A stretch of 61,443 bases of DNA from a virus, in IMG/VR virus record IMGVR_UViG_3300042905_004017, positions 1 to 61,443 of that record. One strand, given 5' to 3'. Made by a program: the position numbers and the translations under genes. Of this stretch, positions 1 to 8,331 are shown piece by piece. Below the pieces are notes generated by a model. The model searched no databases. It worked only from the letters and a program-made list of their open reading frames with translations, and had not been told where the DNA came from. The stretch's first letter is position 1. Each line of letters opens with the position of its first letter.

Positions 1-1134
1 TGATGCTGTGTTTGTCAACTCAACATAACCGTAACGAGTCATAAAGCCAACGACTGGTTCGAATGTGCTTGGATCTAGAACAACGCCCGAGCTCATTAGA
101 GGAATATATGGGCAGTAGAACGCGGCTGCATCAGCCTCGCTTGAACCCTTATAACCAACTAGAACTGCTTGGGTATCGCTAGCATAGCTGTCAACATAGA
201 TACGCATTGCGCCGTTTAGTGTACCAACAAACTTGGTGTTGGTAGGAGCTTCAAAGGTACCTTCAGTTGTACGAGCAAATGCTGAAGTTGTTGCGCTTTG
301 TAGTACAGTTAGAGCTGCTGGACTTACAACTGCCCAGTTACCAGCACCACGACGTGTACGTGAAGCGATTAGGTTTGCTGTACGGTTGATTAGAACAGCT
401 AGTGCAGCGTGTTCGTCACCAACGAAAGTAGCAGTACCACTTACAGTTGCTTGGTCAAATGTAAACTCAGTTGCTGCCAAGCTACGTAGTGAACCTAGGA
501 TTTCTTGGTCAATTTCAACTGTGATTTCTTGTGCAAGAGCTGCCATGATTTCTGCTTCGATGTCCAGGCCGTGCATGGCTTGTGCATCTTGTGCAGCTTC
601 AAAAGTCCAGCGAGCTGACAACTTACGAGTCTTGGCTTCAACAACTTGCTTCAAGATTTGTACGTTGATTCTGTTACCAGGTACACCTTCTAGTGTACTA
701 GTAGTAGCTGCCTTACCAGTTGTAGCTGTGCCACCTGGAGTTAAACCAGAGTAAGCAACAGCAATCTTGAATGGGCTCAGTGCTTCATCACCAGCTGTGG
801 TACCAGTAGCGTATGGGCTAGCAGTATCAGTGGTGTTGTCTGCATAACGAACACGTAGAGTGTGGATCTGTGCAACAGGTCCAGTCATTGGCTGAACACC
901 AACGATTTCGTTTGCAATAACTGTTGGCATAACACGACGAATCACTGGTAGAATGACTCGGTTCAGTGTTGCAACGTTTGAAGCAGCAGTCGCGCCAGCG
1001 GTTGCAGCTTCCATCAAGTGCTTGCGAGTGTTTTCTAGAACTACACCCATTGTGGTTCTCTTGGAACCGTTTAAGCCTTCTAACAGAGCGTCTTTAGTTT
1101 CGCCCCAACGGCTTTCTAGTAATGCTTGTGTCAT
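1..1134 (-). CDS. 23: Major capsid protein gp23 (3' end cut by window)
   Basis: Main shell protein of the phage head, processed by the gp21 protease during prohead maturation in the T4 family. The reading frame stays open from the ATG at 1134 to the window edge (378 codons, no stop), so the C-terminus is missing; T4 gp23 is about 520 residues. The N-terminus begins MTQALLESRWGETKD and continues with the gp23-type stretch NVATLNRVILPVIRRVMPTV, followed by a region on native location (GNWAVVSPAALTVLQ) and the late motif GYKGSSEADAAAFYCPYIPL, all typical of T4-like capsid proteins. The start is supported by an AGGAGAAAAGGA-type ribosome-binding stretch just upstream. It lies directly downstream of the scaffold gene, the order seen in T4. 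Identification is firm; only the missing end limits it. Confidence 0.95.
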   Translation of the reverse strand, partial: MTQALLESRWGETKDALLEGLNGSKRTTMGVVLENTRKHLMEAATAGATAASNVATLNRVILPVIRRVMPTVIANEIVGVQPMTGPVAQIHTLRVRYADNTTDTASPYATGTTAGDEALSPFKIAVAYSGLTPGGTATTGKAATTSTLEGVPGNRINVQILKQVVEAKTRKLSARWTFEAAQDAQAMHGLDIEAEIMAALAQEITVEIDQEILGSLRSLAATEFTFDQATVSGTATFVGDEHAALAVLINRTANLIASRTRRGAGNWAVVSPAALTVLQSATTSAFARTTEGTFEAPTNTKFVGTLNGAMRIYVDSYASDTQAVLVGYKGSSEADAAAFYCPYIPLMSSGVVLDPSTFEPVVGFMTRYGYVELTNTAS

Positions 1135-1161
1135 TTTATTTCCTTTTCTCCTATTTAGGGT

Positions 1162-2268
1162 TTACTTTAGCCCTGCCAAACGCTTGATCTCAAAAACGTT
1201 GTGTACGTTTTCTTCGATTGCAGGTGTTGTAGCAGATTTATCACCAGTTACTTCTACACGACCTTCTGCCAGCATTGTTTTTGGCTTTGCTGTCTGTGCG
1301 GCTGTGTTGTTAAGTACTGCTGGCAGATACTTTTCGTATGCACTCTGCAACTTAGCAGTTTGCACACTCTCAAGAAGTTCGCTCATTACTGTAGCTTTCT
1401 CCTTGTTTAAAGGTTTCAGCAGATTGGCCATAATTTCTCGGCGTTCTGTTGATTCTTTAATAACTTTGATCTCTTTGTCTTTTGATTCAACAATCATTGC
1501 AGCTTGTTCTGCTTGAGCTTGTGCCTCTTGCAAAGCTTGCTCTTTGGTAGCAATGACAGCTTGTAGCTTGCGAATTTCTTTGTTCTCATTTAGGTGAGTC
1601 ACTGCAAATTCACTTGCAAAAGCTTCAAAGATTTGACGACCAAACATGTTCTCACGAGCAAGTTGGATATCTTCTTTGAGTTGAGTCATTTCTGACTCTA
1701 GTTTTCTAGTAACTGATTCTTTAACTAGTTCTGCAGATCTAGCAACAAAACTCTGTTGTAGTTCGGCAAGCTTGTCTTTGGCACCAGCGATTAAGCGAAC
1801 TTTTGTCTCAACCACTGCTTGCTTGTCTTGCTCAAACTCTTGAATTTCTTCTGCTAGTGCTTTGATCACAAATGATTCTAGCTTACTTACACTATTCTCA
1901 TATTGCTTGCGATCTTCACGTAGTTCGCGGATTTCTTCGGCCAGTTTACCAACCATAAAATCGTTGAATTTGGTGCTGCTTTCCATCATGTGAACTTTGA
2001 ACTTCGCACGATCTTCTGCTAGAGCCTGTTTCTCTGCTGCGAACTCTTCGAGTTCGTTTTGTAGAGATTCAGTTACCATTTTGTCTAGAGCTTCAACCAT
2101 AACTTGCTTGTCATGTTGGTATCTTTGAGCGAATTCTTCACGAAGTTCTGCTCTAACAGTTTCACGGGCTTCGAGAAGTTTTGCTTCCCATGCTTCCGTG
2201 ATAGCCTGTTGCGTATCTTCGTTTATGATGCCGCTGTCTACCAATGGTTTGATAGCATCTAATAACAT
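1162..2268 (-). CDS. 22: Prohead core scaffold protein gp22
   Basis: Predicted internal scaffold on which the gp23 shell assembles and which is degraded by gp21. The 368-residue product is almost entirely charged alpha helix: long runs rich in E, K, Q and A from about residue 25 to 300 with heptad-like spacing, so an extended coiled coil is likely. The C-terminus (VHNVFEIKRLAGLK) is short and basic. No enzymatic motif is visible. It sits between the protease gp21 (11-bp gap) and gp23, which is exactly the T4 position for gp22; T4 gp22 is shorter at about 270 residues. The call rests on position, composition and length rather than on a unique motif. Confidence 0.85.
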   Translation of the reverse strand: MLLDAIKPLVDSGIINEDTQQAITEAWEAKLLEARETVRAELREEFAQRYQHDKQVMVEALDKMVTESLQNELEEFAAEKQALAEDRAKFKVHMMESSTKFNDFMVGKLAEEIRELREDRKQYENSVSKLESFVIKALAEEIQEFEQDKQAVVETKVRLIAGAKDKLAELQQSFVARSAELVKESVTRKLESEMTQLKEDIQLARENMFGRQIFEAFASEFAVTHLNENKEIRKLQAVIATKEQALQEAQAQAEQAAMIVESKDKEIKVIKESTERREIMANLLKPLNKEKATVMSELLESVQTAKLQSAYEKYLPAVLNNTAAQTAKPKTMLAEGRVEVTGDKSATTPAIEENVHNVFEIKRLAGLK

Positions 2269-2278
2269 CAGGTTTCTC

Positions 2279-2923
2279 CTATTTTAACTTAAGGTCTTTG
2301 ATAAGGCGTGTAATGCCTTCTTTCAGGTACCGCTGTACTCTTTGATCTTGTGTGGCATCACGAGCCACATCTAACACTCGGTGTCCATGACGCATATTCA
2401 TCAAGCCCTCATAGATTGCTTTGGGATATGCGTTAGGGGCACTAGGTTGTGCTACAATGTCAACGGTAATAATGTCAAAACCACTTACACGACCGTTGTC
2501 AGCTACTTCTCCACTTCCACGGCTGCTTACACCCAACTTGACACCCGATGTGATCATTGCTTTCACAAGTTCGCCCATGGGTGTTGGTAGGATTTTTAGT
2601 TTGCCGTGACCGCAAGGACCGTCCATCCACATACCTGTAATCATATGTGACACACGATCCAAATTAATCTTTAGGTCATCAGGGTGATCAACTTCTCCAA
2701 GGACGCTTTTGCCTTGTTGAATGGTTTCATTGATTTGTTCTACGGCCTTTTTGATTTCTGTCATAGGGTAGACACGCTTGTTTTCATTCATGACATCGCC
2801 CTGAATGAATATGCCTTCCATGTAAAGATTCTTCTTGCCATCTGACCCAGACGCAGAATCCTCTTCGAGGACTTTGATCTGCGCCCGGTCAAATGTAAGA
2901 TGCTCTCTTAGGTACAAAGCCAT
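2279..2923 (-). CDS. 21: Prohead core protease gp21
   Basis: Serine-type maturation protease of the T4 prohead, related in fold to herpesvirus assemblins; it cleaves the scaffold and the capsid N-terminus. The 214-residue length matches T4 gp21. Family motifs are visible: EGIFIQGDVMNENKRVYP near residues 36-53, GEVDHPDD with the presumed catalytic histidine at H80, and LGVSSRGSGEV with the nucleophile serine at S133 or S134. The sequence ends in a basic tail (RLIKDLKLK). It is transcribed leftwards between the acidic core protein and the scaffold, as in T4. Confidence 0.93.
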   Translation of the reverse strand: MALYLREHLTFDRAQIKVLEEDSASGSDGKKNLYMEGIFIQGDVMNENKRVYPMTEIKKAVEQINETIQQGKSVLGEVDHPDDLKINLDRVSHMITGMWMDGPCGHGKLKILPTPMGELVKAMITSGVKLGVSSRGSGEVADNGRVSGFDIITVDIVAQPSAPNAYPKAIYEGLMNMRHGHRVLDVARDATQDQRVQRYLKEGITRLIKDLKLK

Positions 2924-2936
2924 ATTATTGCCCTAA

Positions 2937-3878
2937 TTAATTGCCACCGCGTTCAATACTTGTCTTGTTCACAGGTACTGATCCGTCGGTAGTTTGCCCT
3001 TCACCTGCTTTTGCTTTTGCCTTGTGACTAAATGTCTTTCCGGCATTGGCGCCTGGTTTGTTTTCCCAGTTACTTGCATCTTTTACATCTTTTACAGTGC
3101 CTTTCTTAGGAGCACTTGTGCCGTCTGGTGCGCTTTCGCTGCCACCTTGAGCCAAGTTCTTGGCTGTGCCACCCATGTCGTTCTTGCCGGCTACTGTGCT
3201 TTGTGTGTTAACACTTGCGTGATCGCCACCTGCACTGGTACCTGCTGGCTGACCTTCGGTGTTGCTGGGTGAGCTGATTTTTTCTACATATTCACGCATT
3301 AGATCTACTGCGGTCTTTTGTAGTGGACGACGCTGTCTTGATTCGTAAACGGATTCTTCTTTTTCGTCTTTTTCGTCTTCTTCGTCGTCTTCTTCTTTTT
3401 CAGCTTCCATCATTGCGAAATTGTCTTCATCTTCTTCGTCTTCTTCACTGTCCATGTCATCCATGTCCATGGCATCCATGTCCATATCGTCCATGTCGCC
3501 TTCTTCGTCGCCCATTAGTTGTTCAAATTCAGCCTTCAGAGCTTCTAGCTCGCTCTCTAGATCCATAACTTTTTGCTCTAGATCGCCTTCATCGTCGCCC
3601 ATGTCGTCCATTGAATCGTCGTCGCCCATGTCGCCCATGTCGCCCATGTCCATGTCGTCATCATCGCCTTCGCCGATGCCGTCAGTTTCGTCCATGGTGA
3701 TTTCATCTATGTATTTTTCAACTTTACTACCACCCATGCCTTCTTCGGCATACTCTTCGTCCATCAGGCTTTCGTAAATGTCACGTGATTTTTCAACCAC
3801 GATTTGGTGAAACAACGCACGAGCTTTGTCTTCCTCGTCGTTGATAATGTGTTCAATTAGCTGTTCATATTTGTTCAT
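2937..3878 (-). CDS. Highly acidic prohead core protein, gp67-like with long extension
   Basis: Probable internal core protein. The N-terminal helix (EQLIEHIINDEEDKARALFHQ) followed by a short helix ending in an E/D-rich tract resembles in layout T4 gp67, a small prohead core protein of about 80 residues that also carries a helix followed by an acidic tail. Here the product is 313 residues: repeated D/M/G units (DDMDMGDMGD type) at about residues 72-105, a coiled segment (VMDLESELEALKAEFEQLM) at about 105-125, a second acidic tract to about 175, then a low-complexity G/S/T/K-rich tail. It has a clear ribosome-binding site (AAGGAG) before the ATG at 3878. The order portal, small protein, this gene, gp21 matches the T4 head operon. 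The function of the long tail is unknown; cleavage by gp21 would be expected by analogy. Confidence 0.7.
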   Translation of the reverse strand: MNKYEQLIEHIINDEEDKARALFHQIVVEKSRDIYESLMDEEYAEEGMGGSKVEKYIDEITMDETDGIGEGDDDDMDMGDMGDMGDDDSMDDMGDDEGDLEQKVMDLESELEALKAEFEQLMGDEEGDMDDMDMDAMDMDDMDSEEDEEDEDNFAMMEAEKEEDDEEDEKDEKEESVYESRQRRPLQKTAVDLMREYVEKISSPSNTEGQPAGTSAGGDHASVNTQSTVAGKNDMGGTAKNLAQGGSESAPDGTSAPKKGTVKDVKDASNWENKPGANAGKTFSHKAKAKAGEGQTTDGSVPVNKTSIERGGN

Positions 3879-3904
3879 TAGGAACTCCTTATAATAATAT
3901 GGCT

Positions 3905-3925
3905 GTATTTTATTTACTAAAATAC
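3905..3925. repeat. A+T-rich inverted repeat upstream of the acidic core gene
   Basis: Perfect 8-bp arms GTATTTTA and TAAAATAC separated by TTTAC, in the 93-bp gap between the small head gene and the acidic core gene. On the minus strand it contains TAAATA, the core of the late-promoter box, about 30 bp before the start codon at 3878. It could be a weak late promoter or simply an A+T-rich palindrome; there is no T-run that would make it a terminator. Confidence 0.35.
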
Positions 3926-3971
3926 CTAGATAATGGGGTTAAATGGTGTTTTTTTGAAGGATTTAGGCGGA

Positions 3972-4196
3972 CTACACCGGTCCAGGCATGGCTGCGGGCG
4001 GTTTGTACTGTTTGGCCACTTTTTCCAACTTGTTTTCGTGCTCGACTTTACGCACATCGTTGGCCATTCTCAAGCGACTAAGGTCGGCTAAAGTAAGTCT
4101 AGTTTTGCGTAGATCACTCAGTTTAAGAGGCGTATTGTCCTGACTAGGACTCTCGTATCCTGGCTTGGCTGGTGCAAATAATTCGGTTACAATCAT
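3972..4196 (-). CDS. Small conserved head-operon protein (gp68 position)
   Basis: A 74-residue basic protein of unknown function. The central segment LSDLRKTRLTLADLSRLRMANDVRKVEHENKLEKVAKQY is a predicted amphipathic helix rich in R, K and E, flanked by proline-rich ends. It lies 21 bp after the portal gene and before the acidic core protein, a place where T4 carries the small prohead core genes 67 and 68, so a role in core assembly or portal attachment is likely. I see no sequence motif that proves homology to gp68. Expression with the head operon is implied by the short spacing. Confidence 0.6.
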   Translation of the reverse strand: MIVTELFAPAKPGYESPSQDNTPLKLSDLRKTRLTLADLSRLRMANDVRKVEHENKLEKVAKQYKPPAAMPGPV

Positions 4197-4217
4197 ACTC
4201 GTATTTAACCAAACCTG

Positions 4218-5930
4218 TTAAATTGTGGCGCCAGCCGGTGCTGCCTGAGCAGGTGCGCCCACTGGACCTGCGCCTTGTGGAGCAGCAGCTCCTGGTGCTC
4301 CTGCTTCGCCCTCAGGCGGTGCTTCTGTGGGCGGTGCAACATTTTCTAGATCGCCAGCAATACCACCTGGGCTGATTCCTACACTACGTAAGTTAGGATC
4401 TTCTGCCGGAGCTATATCAACATCGCCCTGTTCTTCGGCCCACATGGTTTCGTTTTCGCTCATTTCCTGTTCGCTCATGCCCAGATAACGCTTCATCAAG
4501 AATCGTTTGCTAAAGTAAGGATAAGCTTCCAGTGAGGTAAATGTTCCAATTCTGGCTGCATCTACGTCAGCTTGGCGATACTGTGCGAAGTTTTGTGGCG
4601 GCTCAAATATCAATTCAAACAGTTGACTGTCAATGTTGACCCCGCGCCAACGCATGAACAGTTTGAACTCTTGATCTAGTGTTTCAATAACAGCGTTTTG
4701 CAAACGCTGACAGTACTGATTAAAACGCCATTCTTGTATTAGTGCTGTACCTACTCTGCCATCGTTGTAGCTCTGTGTGCTGTCTTCTACTGCCACTGGC
4801 AAGTAACTGCTGGGAATACGCAGACCACGGAACAATTTGTTAGTAAAGTAGCGCAAGTCTGTGATTTCACCTAGGTTGGCTGCACCTTGCAGTGTATCAA
4901 CACTTGATCCTCGTTGGTCAGAAGTAATTGGGAAGAAATAGTCTTCCATTTGCGCCAAGGGATTGTATGTGGCATCCATCATGTTGGCACCACCGCCTGT
5001 TTGTGTAGGAATTCTACGTTGGCTTATTTCGTTTTTGATACGTTCTACATAGGCCATGGCCATGTGACTGGGCATGTTGCCCACATCAATTTTGAACACC
5101 CTGCGTTCAGGAGCTCGCTGCACACGATAGATAATGATAGCGTCTTCCAGCAGTTCTTTCTGCTTAAAAACTTTAAAAACGTTTTCCAACACACTGGTAC
5201 CAAACGGCCAGTATACATCTAGACCTTCGGTTAAACTGAGATGTACAATGTGTTCTGCGTTGATAGCTGCTTCGTTTTGCGCTCGAGTAAATCTACCGCC
5301 GCCACCTAACGGTACGTTGGGCTGCACATAGCTACCGCTGGGACCGCCCACCTGTGGATGATTCATGTATTGGTCACTAGTGGTGACCGCTGTGACTGTC
5401 AGGTTCTCAAAGTTGGGATTAATATCTTTAAGAATATATTGCTCAGGCTTTTTGCCTTCGCTTTCGTTTACAATAACCTTGACCACTTTGCTCATTTCCA
5501 CCCAGAACAGTTTAAAGTTTTCTGGATCACGCACAAACACTTGGTCGCCGTATTTGATAGTATTTCTTACTATCTTGAATATTCTACTGTTAAATTCGTT
5601 TAATTTATTCCATTGAGCCAGTTGTTCTTTGATTATTTTGACTTCGTTGTCGGTGGGTGTGTCTTTGAATTTGATATCAAAGGGTGTGTTATTGGCTTCA
5701 TTTTTCTGTGTCATAAACTCAGAAAGAATGTCTAGAGCAGCATTGATTTCCGAATCCATATCCATTTGTTCGTATTGATTATAACGTTCAATACGGTTGG
5801 GATGCCCAATATACACATCAGGTAGATTGCTTTGATAGTTTCTATATCCCGGATCCGGCATACGACCGCTGCCAATGGGACTGATGTTGCTGGGTAGATT
5901 GCTGCTCTTAAAATACTTGCGCCAAGTCAT
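4218..5930 (-). CDS. 20: Portal vertex protein gp20
   Basis: Dodecameric portal at the DNA-entry vertex; it starts head assembly and joins head to tail. The 570-residue product begins MTWRKYFKSSNLP and carries family stretches such as RNYQSNLPDVYIGHPNRIERY (about 30-50), MDMDSEINAALDILSEF (about 56-72), the stem/crown segment with VRNTIKYGDQVFVRDP, and LFRGLRIPSSYLPV near residue 370. The C-terminal 60 residues are low-complexity A/P/G and probably disordered. Length is close to T4 gp20 (about 520). It leads the leftward head operon; a partial late-promoter box (GGTAAATA on the minus strand, 5952-5959) lies about 22 bp upstream of the ATG. Confidence 0.95.
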   Translation of the reverse strand: MTWRKYFKSSNLPSNISPIGSGRMPDPGYRNYQSNLPDVYIGHPNRIERYNQYEQMDMDSEINAALDILSEFMTQKNEANNTPFDIKFKDTPTDNEVKIIKEQLAQWNKLNEFNSRIFKIVRNTIKYGDQVFVRDPENFKLFWVEMSKVVKVIVNESEGKKPEQYILKDINPNFENLTVTAVTTSDQYMNHPQVGGPSGSYVQPNVPLGGGGRFTRAQNEAAINAEHIVHLSLTEGLDVYWPFGTSVLENVFKVFKQKELLEDAIIIYRVQRAPERRVFKIDVGNMPSHMAMAYVERIKNEISQRRIPTQTGGGANMMDATYNPLAQMEDYFFPITSDQRGSSVDTLQGAANLGEITDLRYFTNKLFRGLRIPSSYLPVAVEDSTQSYNDGRVGTALIQEWRFNQYCQRLQNAVIETLDQEFKLFMRWRGVNIDSQLFELIFEPPQNFAQYRQADVDAARIGTFTSLEAYPYFSKRFLMKRYLGMSEQEMSENETMWAEEQGDVDIAPAEDPNLRSVGISPGGIAGDLENVAPPTEAPPEGEAGAPGAAAPQGAGPVGAPAQAAPAGATI

Positions 5931-5962
5931 ATGTTATCTCAATGAGTGTTGTATTTACCGCT

Positions 5963-8281
5963 TTAAGCAAGTGCATTGGTCATTTTTCTTGTGTTTTCTG
6001 CAGTGTCTTCCGTGGCACGTAACATGTCTTCCCATATAGTTTTGTCACGCATGGTGCTAATTAATTCGTCTAGTTTGCCAATTTGTGCTTGATTGCTGTT
6101 GGTTATTTGGGTGGCCAAAGTTGACAAGGTAGACGTCACAGTTTCCGACATCTTGGCAGATTCTGCAGATGTTGCTGATGCGGCAGAATCTGTGGATGTT
6201 GTAGAGGCCAAATCTTTTAATACACCAGTTTGCGCATTTTTTACCAGATCTGTAAATTGGTTGGGTGTCATTACTGCTTGGGGTCCATGCAGTTCTGCCA
6301 GTGTTCTTAGTCCAAAATCATGAAAATACTGGCCATGGACTCCCAGTGTACCTTTGTTGTATCCTTGTGGTTTACCACCTTTACCACCACCACCACCAAC
6401 AGATTGAGAAAATCTATCAACCGCACCAGAAAATTTATTGACCACGCCTAGAAAAACTTCACCTGCTTTGGCACTAAGTTCGGCCACTTTGCCTCCGGTT
6501 TGCAATTTGGGTCCTTCTGCAACCAGTCCCAGATACATTTTCATGTATTTCTCTTGCAGTTTGAATTGTTCATCCATGACTCCGGCCAAGCCTTTGGGAC
6601 CAAGTTTATCAACAAACATTGCCATTGCGCCTGTCAAATTATTGATTTGTTCAGGTAGTTTATTTCGCGTGACCTGTTCGGCCTGCACAATTGACTCTCT
6701 CAATGGATCAATCACGTTGTTGAGTTTGTCCACATTTGTACGCAATTGTTTCATTTGCTCCACAGTATTTCCAATGCCCTCAACTTCGGCTTGTCTAGCT
6801 GCTAATCCTCGAGCAGCCAGATCTTGTTGTCCTTCCGCTAATCTGGTTTGTGCGTCCATGCCTTTGTCCAAAGCAGATATTGTACCAAATCTTTCTGCCA
6901 TGCTATCACCTTCGGCTTTTAACGCTTCGGCGTTGTCTTTGACCAGTTCTTCGTAGCGTCGTGATGCTTCTTCGGCACTAATTGTGCCTGCGTTTAAGTC
7001 AGCATACACTTGATCCATGATTTTTTTACGTGTGGGACTGTTTGCCAACATGATATTGAGATTTTTATCTACTACTTGTCCGCCAGTTACCAACATCTGT
7101 TGCAAAGCCTTGGTCATGTCTGGACCCATTTTAGCAGACAGCGCCATGAATTTTTGTGTAGCTTCTCCGCCCATTCTTTCTAGTTTTACTCTTACGGCAC
7201 CTTGTTGGGCTGCTTCCTTGGCTCTGGCTTGAGCTGATTTAAGATCTTCGCCAGTAAATGCTGTCACAGCCTTCATGGTCATCAAATGTTTTGCACCTGC
7301 TTCGGCGATTTCTTTGTCTGTCATTCCGCGCAATTTGCCAGTTTTGTTCATAATGTCCATGAATTGAGCCATGCCTTCGGTTTGCTCTTCATAGCTAATT
7401 CCGGATCTCAACAACTGTTGGCGTAAGTCTTTGCCTTCTTTGTTCAGCTGATCAAATGCCAATCCGACATTTCTTAGTTTTTTAACTCCGCCTGTTGCAG
7501 AGCCTCCAAAGTCAACCAATTCTTTCCTGCTTCTTGTGACAACCTGTGAGAATTCATTTAGATTCAAGCGCAGTTCACCAGCAGTTTCCCGCATCTGAGC
7601 CATGCCACCACCAAGCAACACTCCGTTTTTGGTCATGACATCAAACGACATGGTTGTGATACTGACTTCTTTGTTTAAAGCTTGCAAACCTTTTTGCTGC
7701 TCAACACTCAAATTTTTGGCAAAACCAGCCAGTGCTCCTACACCTGCTGCAACTCCGGCAGTGAGTCTGGCTATTGGATTGGGTATCAAAGCCAGAGTGG
7801 TTGCTGCCATTTCGGCACCTGCAGTCAGTTTGTCCAACATGGAAATTTGACTTTCCAATGCTGCATTCTGCATGTTAAATGCTGTTTGAATTCCCGAGGC
7901 GCCTTCTTGGTAACTGCCAATGGCAGTGTACATTTGTTTGGTTACAAAAGATATAGCTTCTGTCAGACCACCTTTGAGTAGCGCGGCCGACATTGTTCCT
8001 GCAGAATTTTTAAAAATTTCAGCTGCTGCCTGTGCCTGTTGTGCCAGTAGGTCTTGTCCTGCTTTAGATTTTTGAACGCTTTCTGTTAGGGCTCCAAATT
8101 GTGCAATTGAACTTTGTAATGCCGCTGTTTGACTTTGCACTGTGCCTGTGCCACGTTGCATCTGGTCGCGCAGTCGGGCCATGGCCGCGCTGGCACCGGT
8201 CAATGATGCTCTGGCATTGCCGGCTGCACCGGTCAATTGTCCAAATGTCTGTAGTAACTGTTGAATTTGTGGATCAGCCAT
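5963..8281 (-). CDS. Tape-measure-like tail protein (gp29 role)
   Basis: Probable tail length-determining protein packed inside the tube. The 772-residue product is long and helical, with A/Q/K-rich stretches over residues 1-150, a hydrophobic segment near 160-190 (LALIPNPIARLTAGVAAGVGA), a central region of repeated helices and a glycine-rich linker (GGGGGKGGKPQG) near 645. The following HDFGLRTLAELHGPQAVMTP resembles the GE-x-GPEAV-x-P closing motif common at the end of tape-measure cores. In T4 the tail-length role belongs to gp29, which is encoded near gp26; here the gene is divergent from gp26. Family membership is inferred from architecture; an internal head or other structural protein is the alternative. 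Confidence 0.6.
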   Translation of the reverse strand: MADPQIQQLLQTFGQLTGAAGNARASLTGASAAMARLRDQMQRGTGTVQSQTAALQSSIAQFGALTESVQKSKAGQDLLAQQAQAAAEIFKNSAGTMSAALLKGGLTEAISFVTKQMYTAIGSYQEGASGIQTAFNMQNAALESQISMLDKLTAGAEMAATTLALIPNPIARLTAGVAAGVGALAGFAKNLSVEQQKGLQALNKEVSITTMSFDVMTKNGVLLGGGMAQMRETAGELRLNLNEFSQVVTRSRKELVDFGGSATGGVKKLRNVGLAFDQLNKEGKDLRQQLLRSGISYEEQTEGMAQFMDIMNKTGKLRGMTDKEIAEAGAKHLMTMKAVTAFTGEDLKSAQARAKEAAQQGAVRVKLERMGGEATQKFMALSAKMGPDMTKALQQMLVTGGQVVDKNLNIMLANSPTRKKIMDQVYADLNAGTISAEEASRRYEELVKDNAEALKAEGDSMAERFGTISALDKGMDAQTRLAEGQQDLAARGLAARQAEVEGIGNTVEQMKQLRTNVDKLNNVIDPLRESIVQAEQVTRNKLPEQINNLTGAMAMFVDKLGPKGLAGVMDEQFKLQEKYMKMYLGLVAEGPKLQTGGKVAELSAKAGEVFLGVVNKFSGAVDRFSQSVGGGGGKGGKPQGYNKGTLGVHGQYFHDFGLRTLAELHGPQAVMTPNQFTDLVKNAQTGVLKDLASTTSTDSAASATSAESAKMSETVTSTLSTLATQITNSNQAQIGKLDELISTMRDKTIWEDMLRATEDTAENTRKMTNALA

Positions 8282-8291
8282 GTTTTCTGCC

Positions 8292-8299
8292 TATAAATA
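8292..8299 (+). promoter_or_regulatory. T4-type late promoter box TATAAATA (plus strand)
   Basis: Exact match to the T4 late-promoter consensus TATAAATA, read rightwards. By T4 spacing, transcription would start near 8305, leaving a leader of about 27 nt with an AGGA site before the gp26 ATG at 8332. The window encodes the matching sigma factor gp55 at 18578-19459. Confidence 0.8.
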
Positions 8300-8312
8300 T
8301 AGTATTATCAAT

Positions 8313-8320
8313 TATTTATA
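8313..8320 (-). promoter_or_regulatory. T4-type late promoter box TATAAATA (minus strand)
   Basis: The plus strand reads TATTTATA, which is TATAAATA on the minus strand, an exact consensus match. Transcription would start near 8307 and run leftwards into the tape-measure gene whose ATG is at 8281. The two late boxes face each other with predicted start sites only a few bases apart. Confidence 0.78.
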
Positions 8321-8331
8321 GGAATCAAAAA

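Noticed and set aside
3421-3777. Serine/methionine-rich frame on the plus strand
   Set aside because: It is the complement of the acidic D/M/G repeats of the core protein; an artefact of composition.
8101-8331. N-terminal extension of gp26 upstream of 8332
   Set aside because: It would cross the divergent late promoters and the start of the tape-measure gene; the gp26 family begins at MDQKPLNP.
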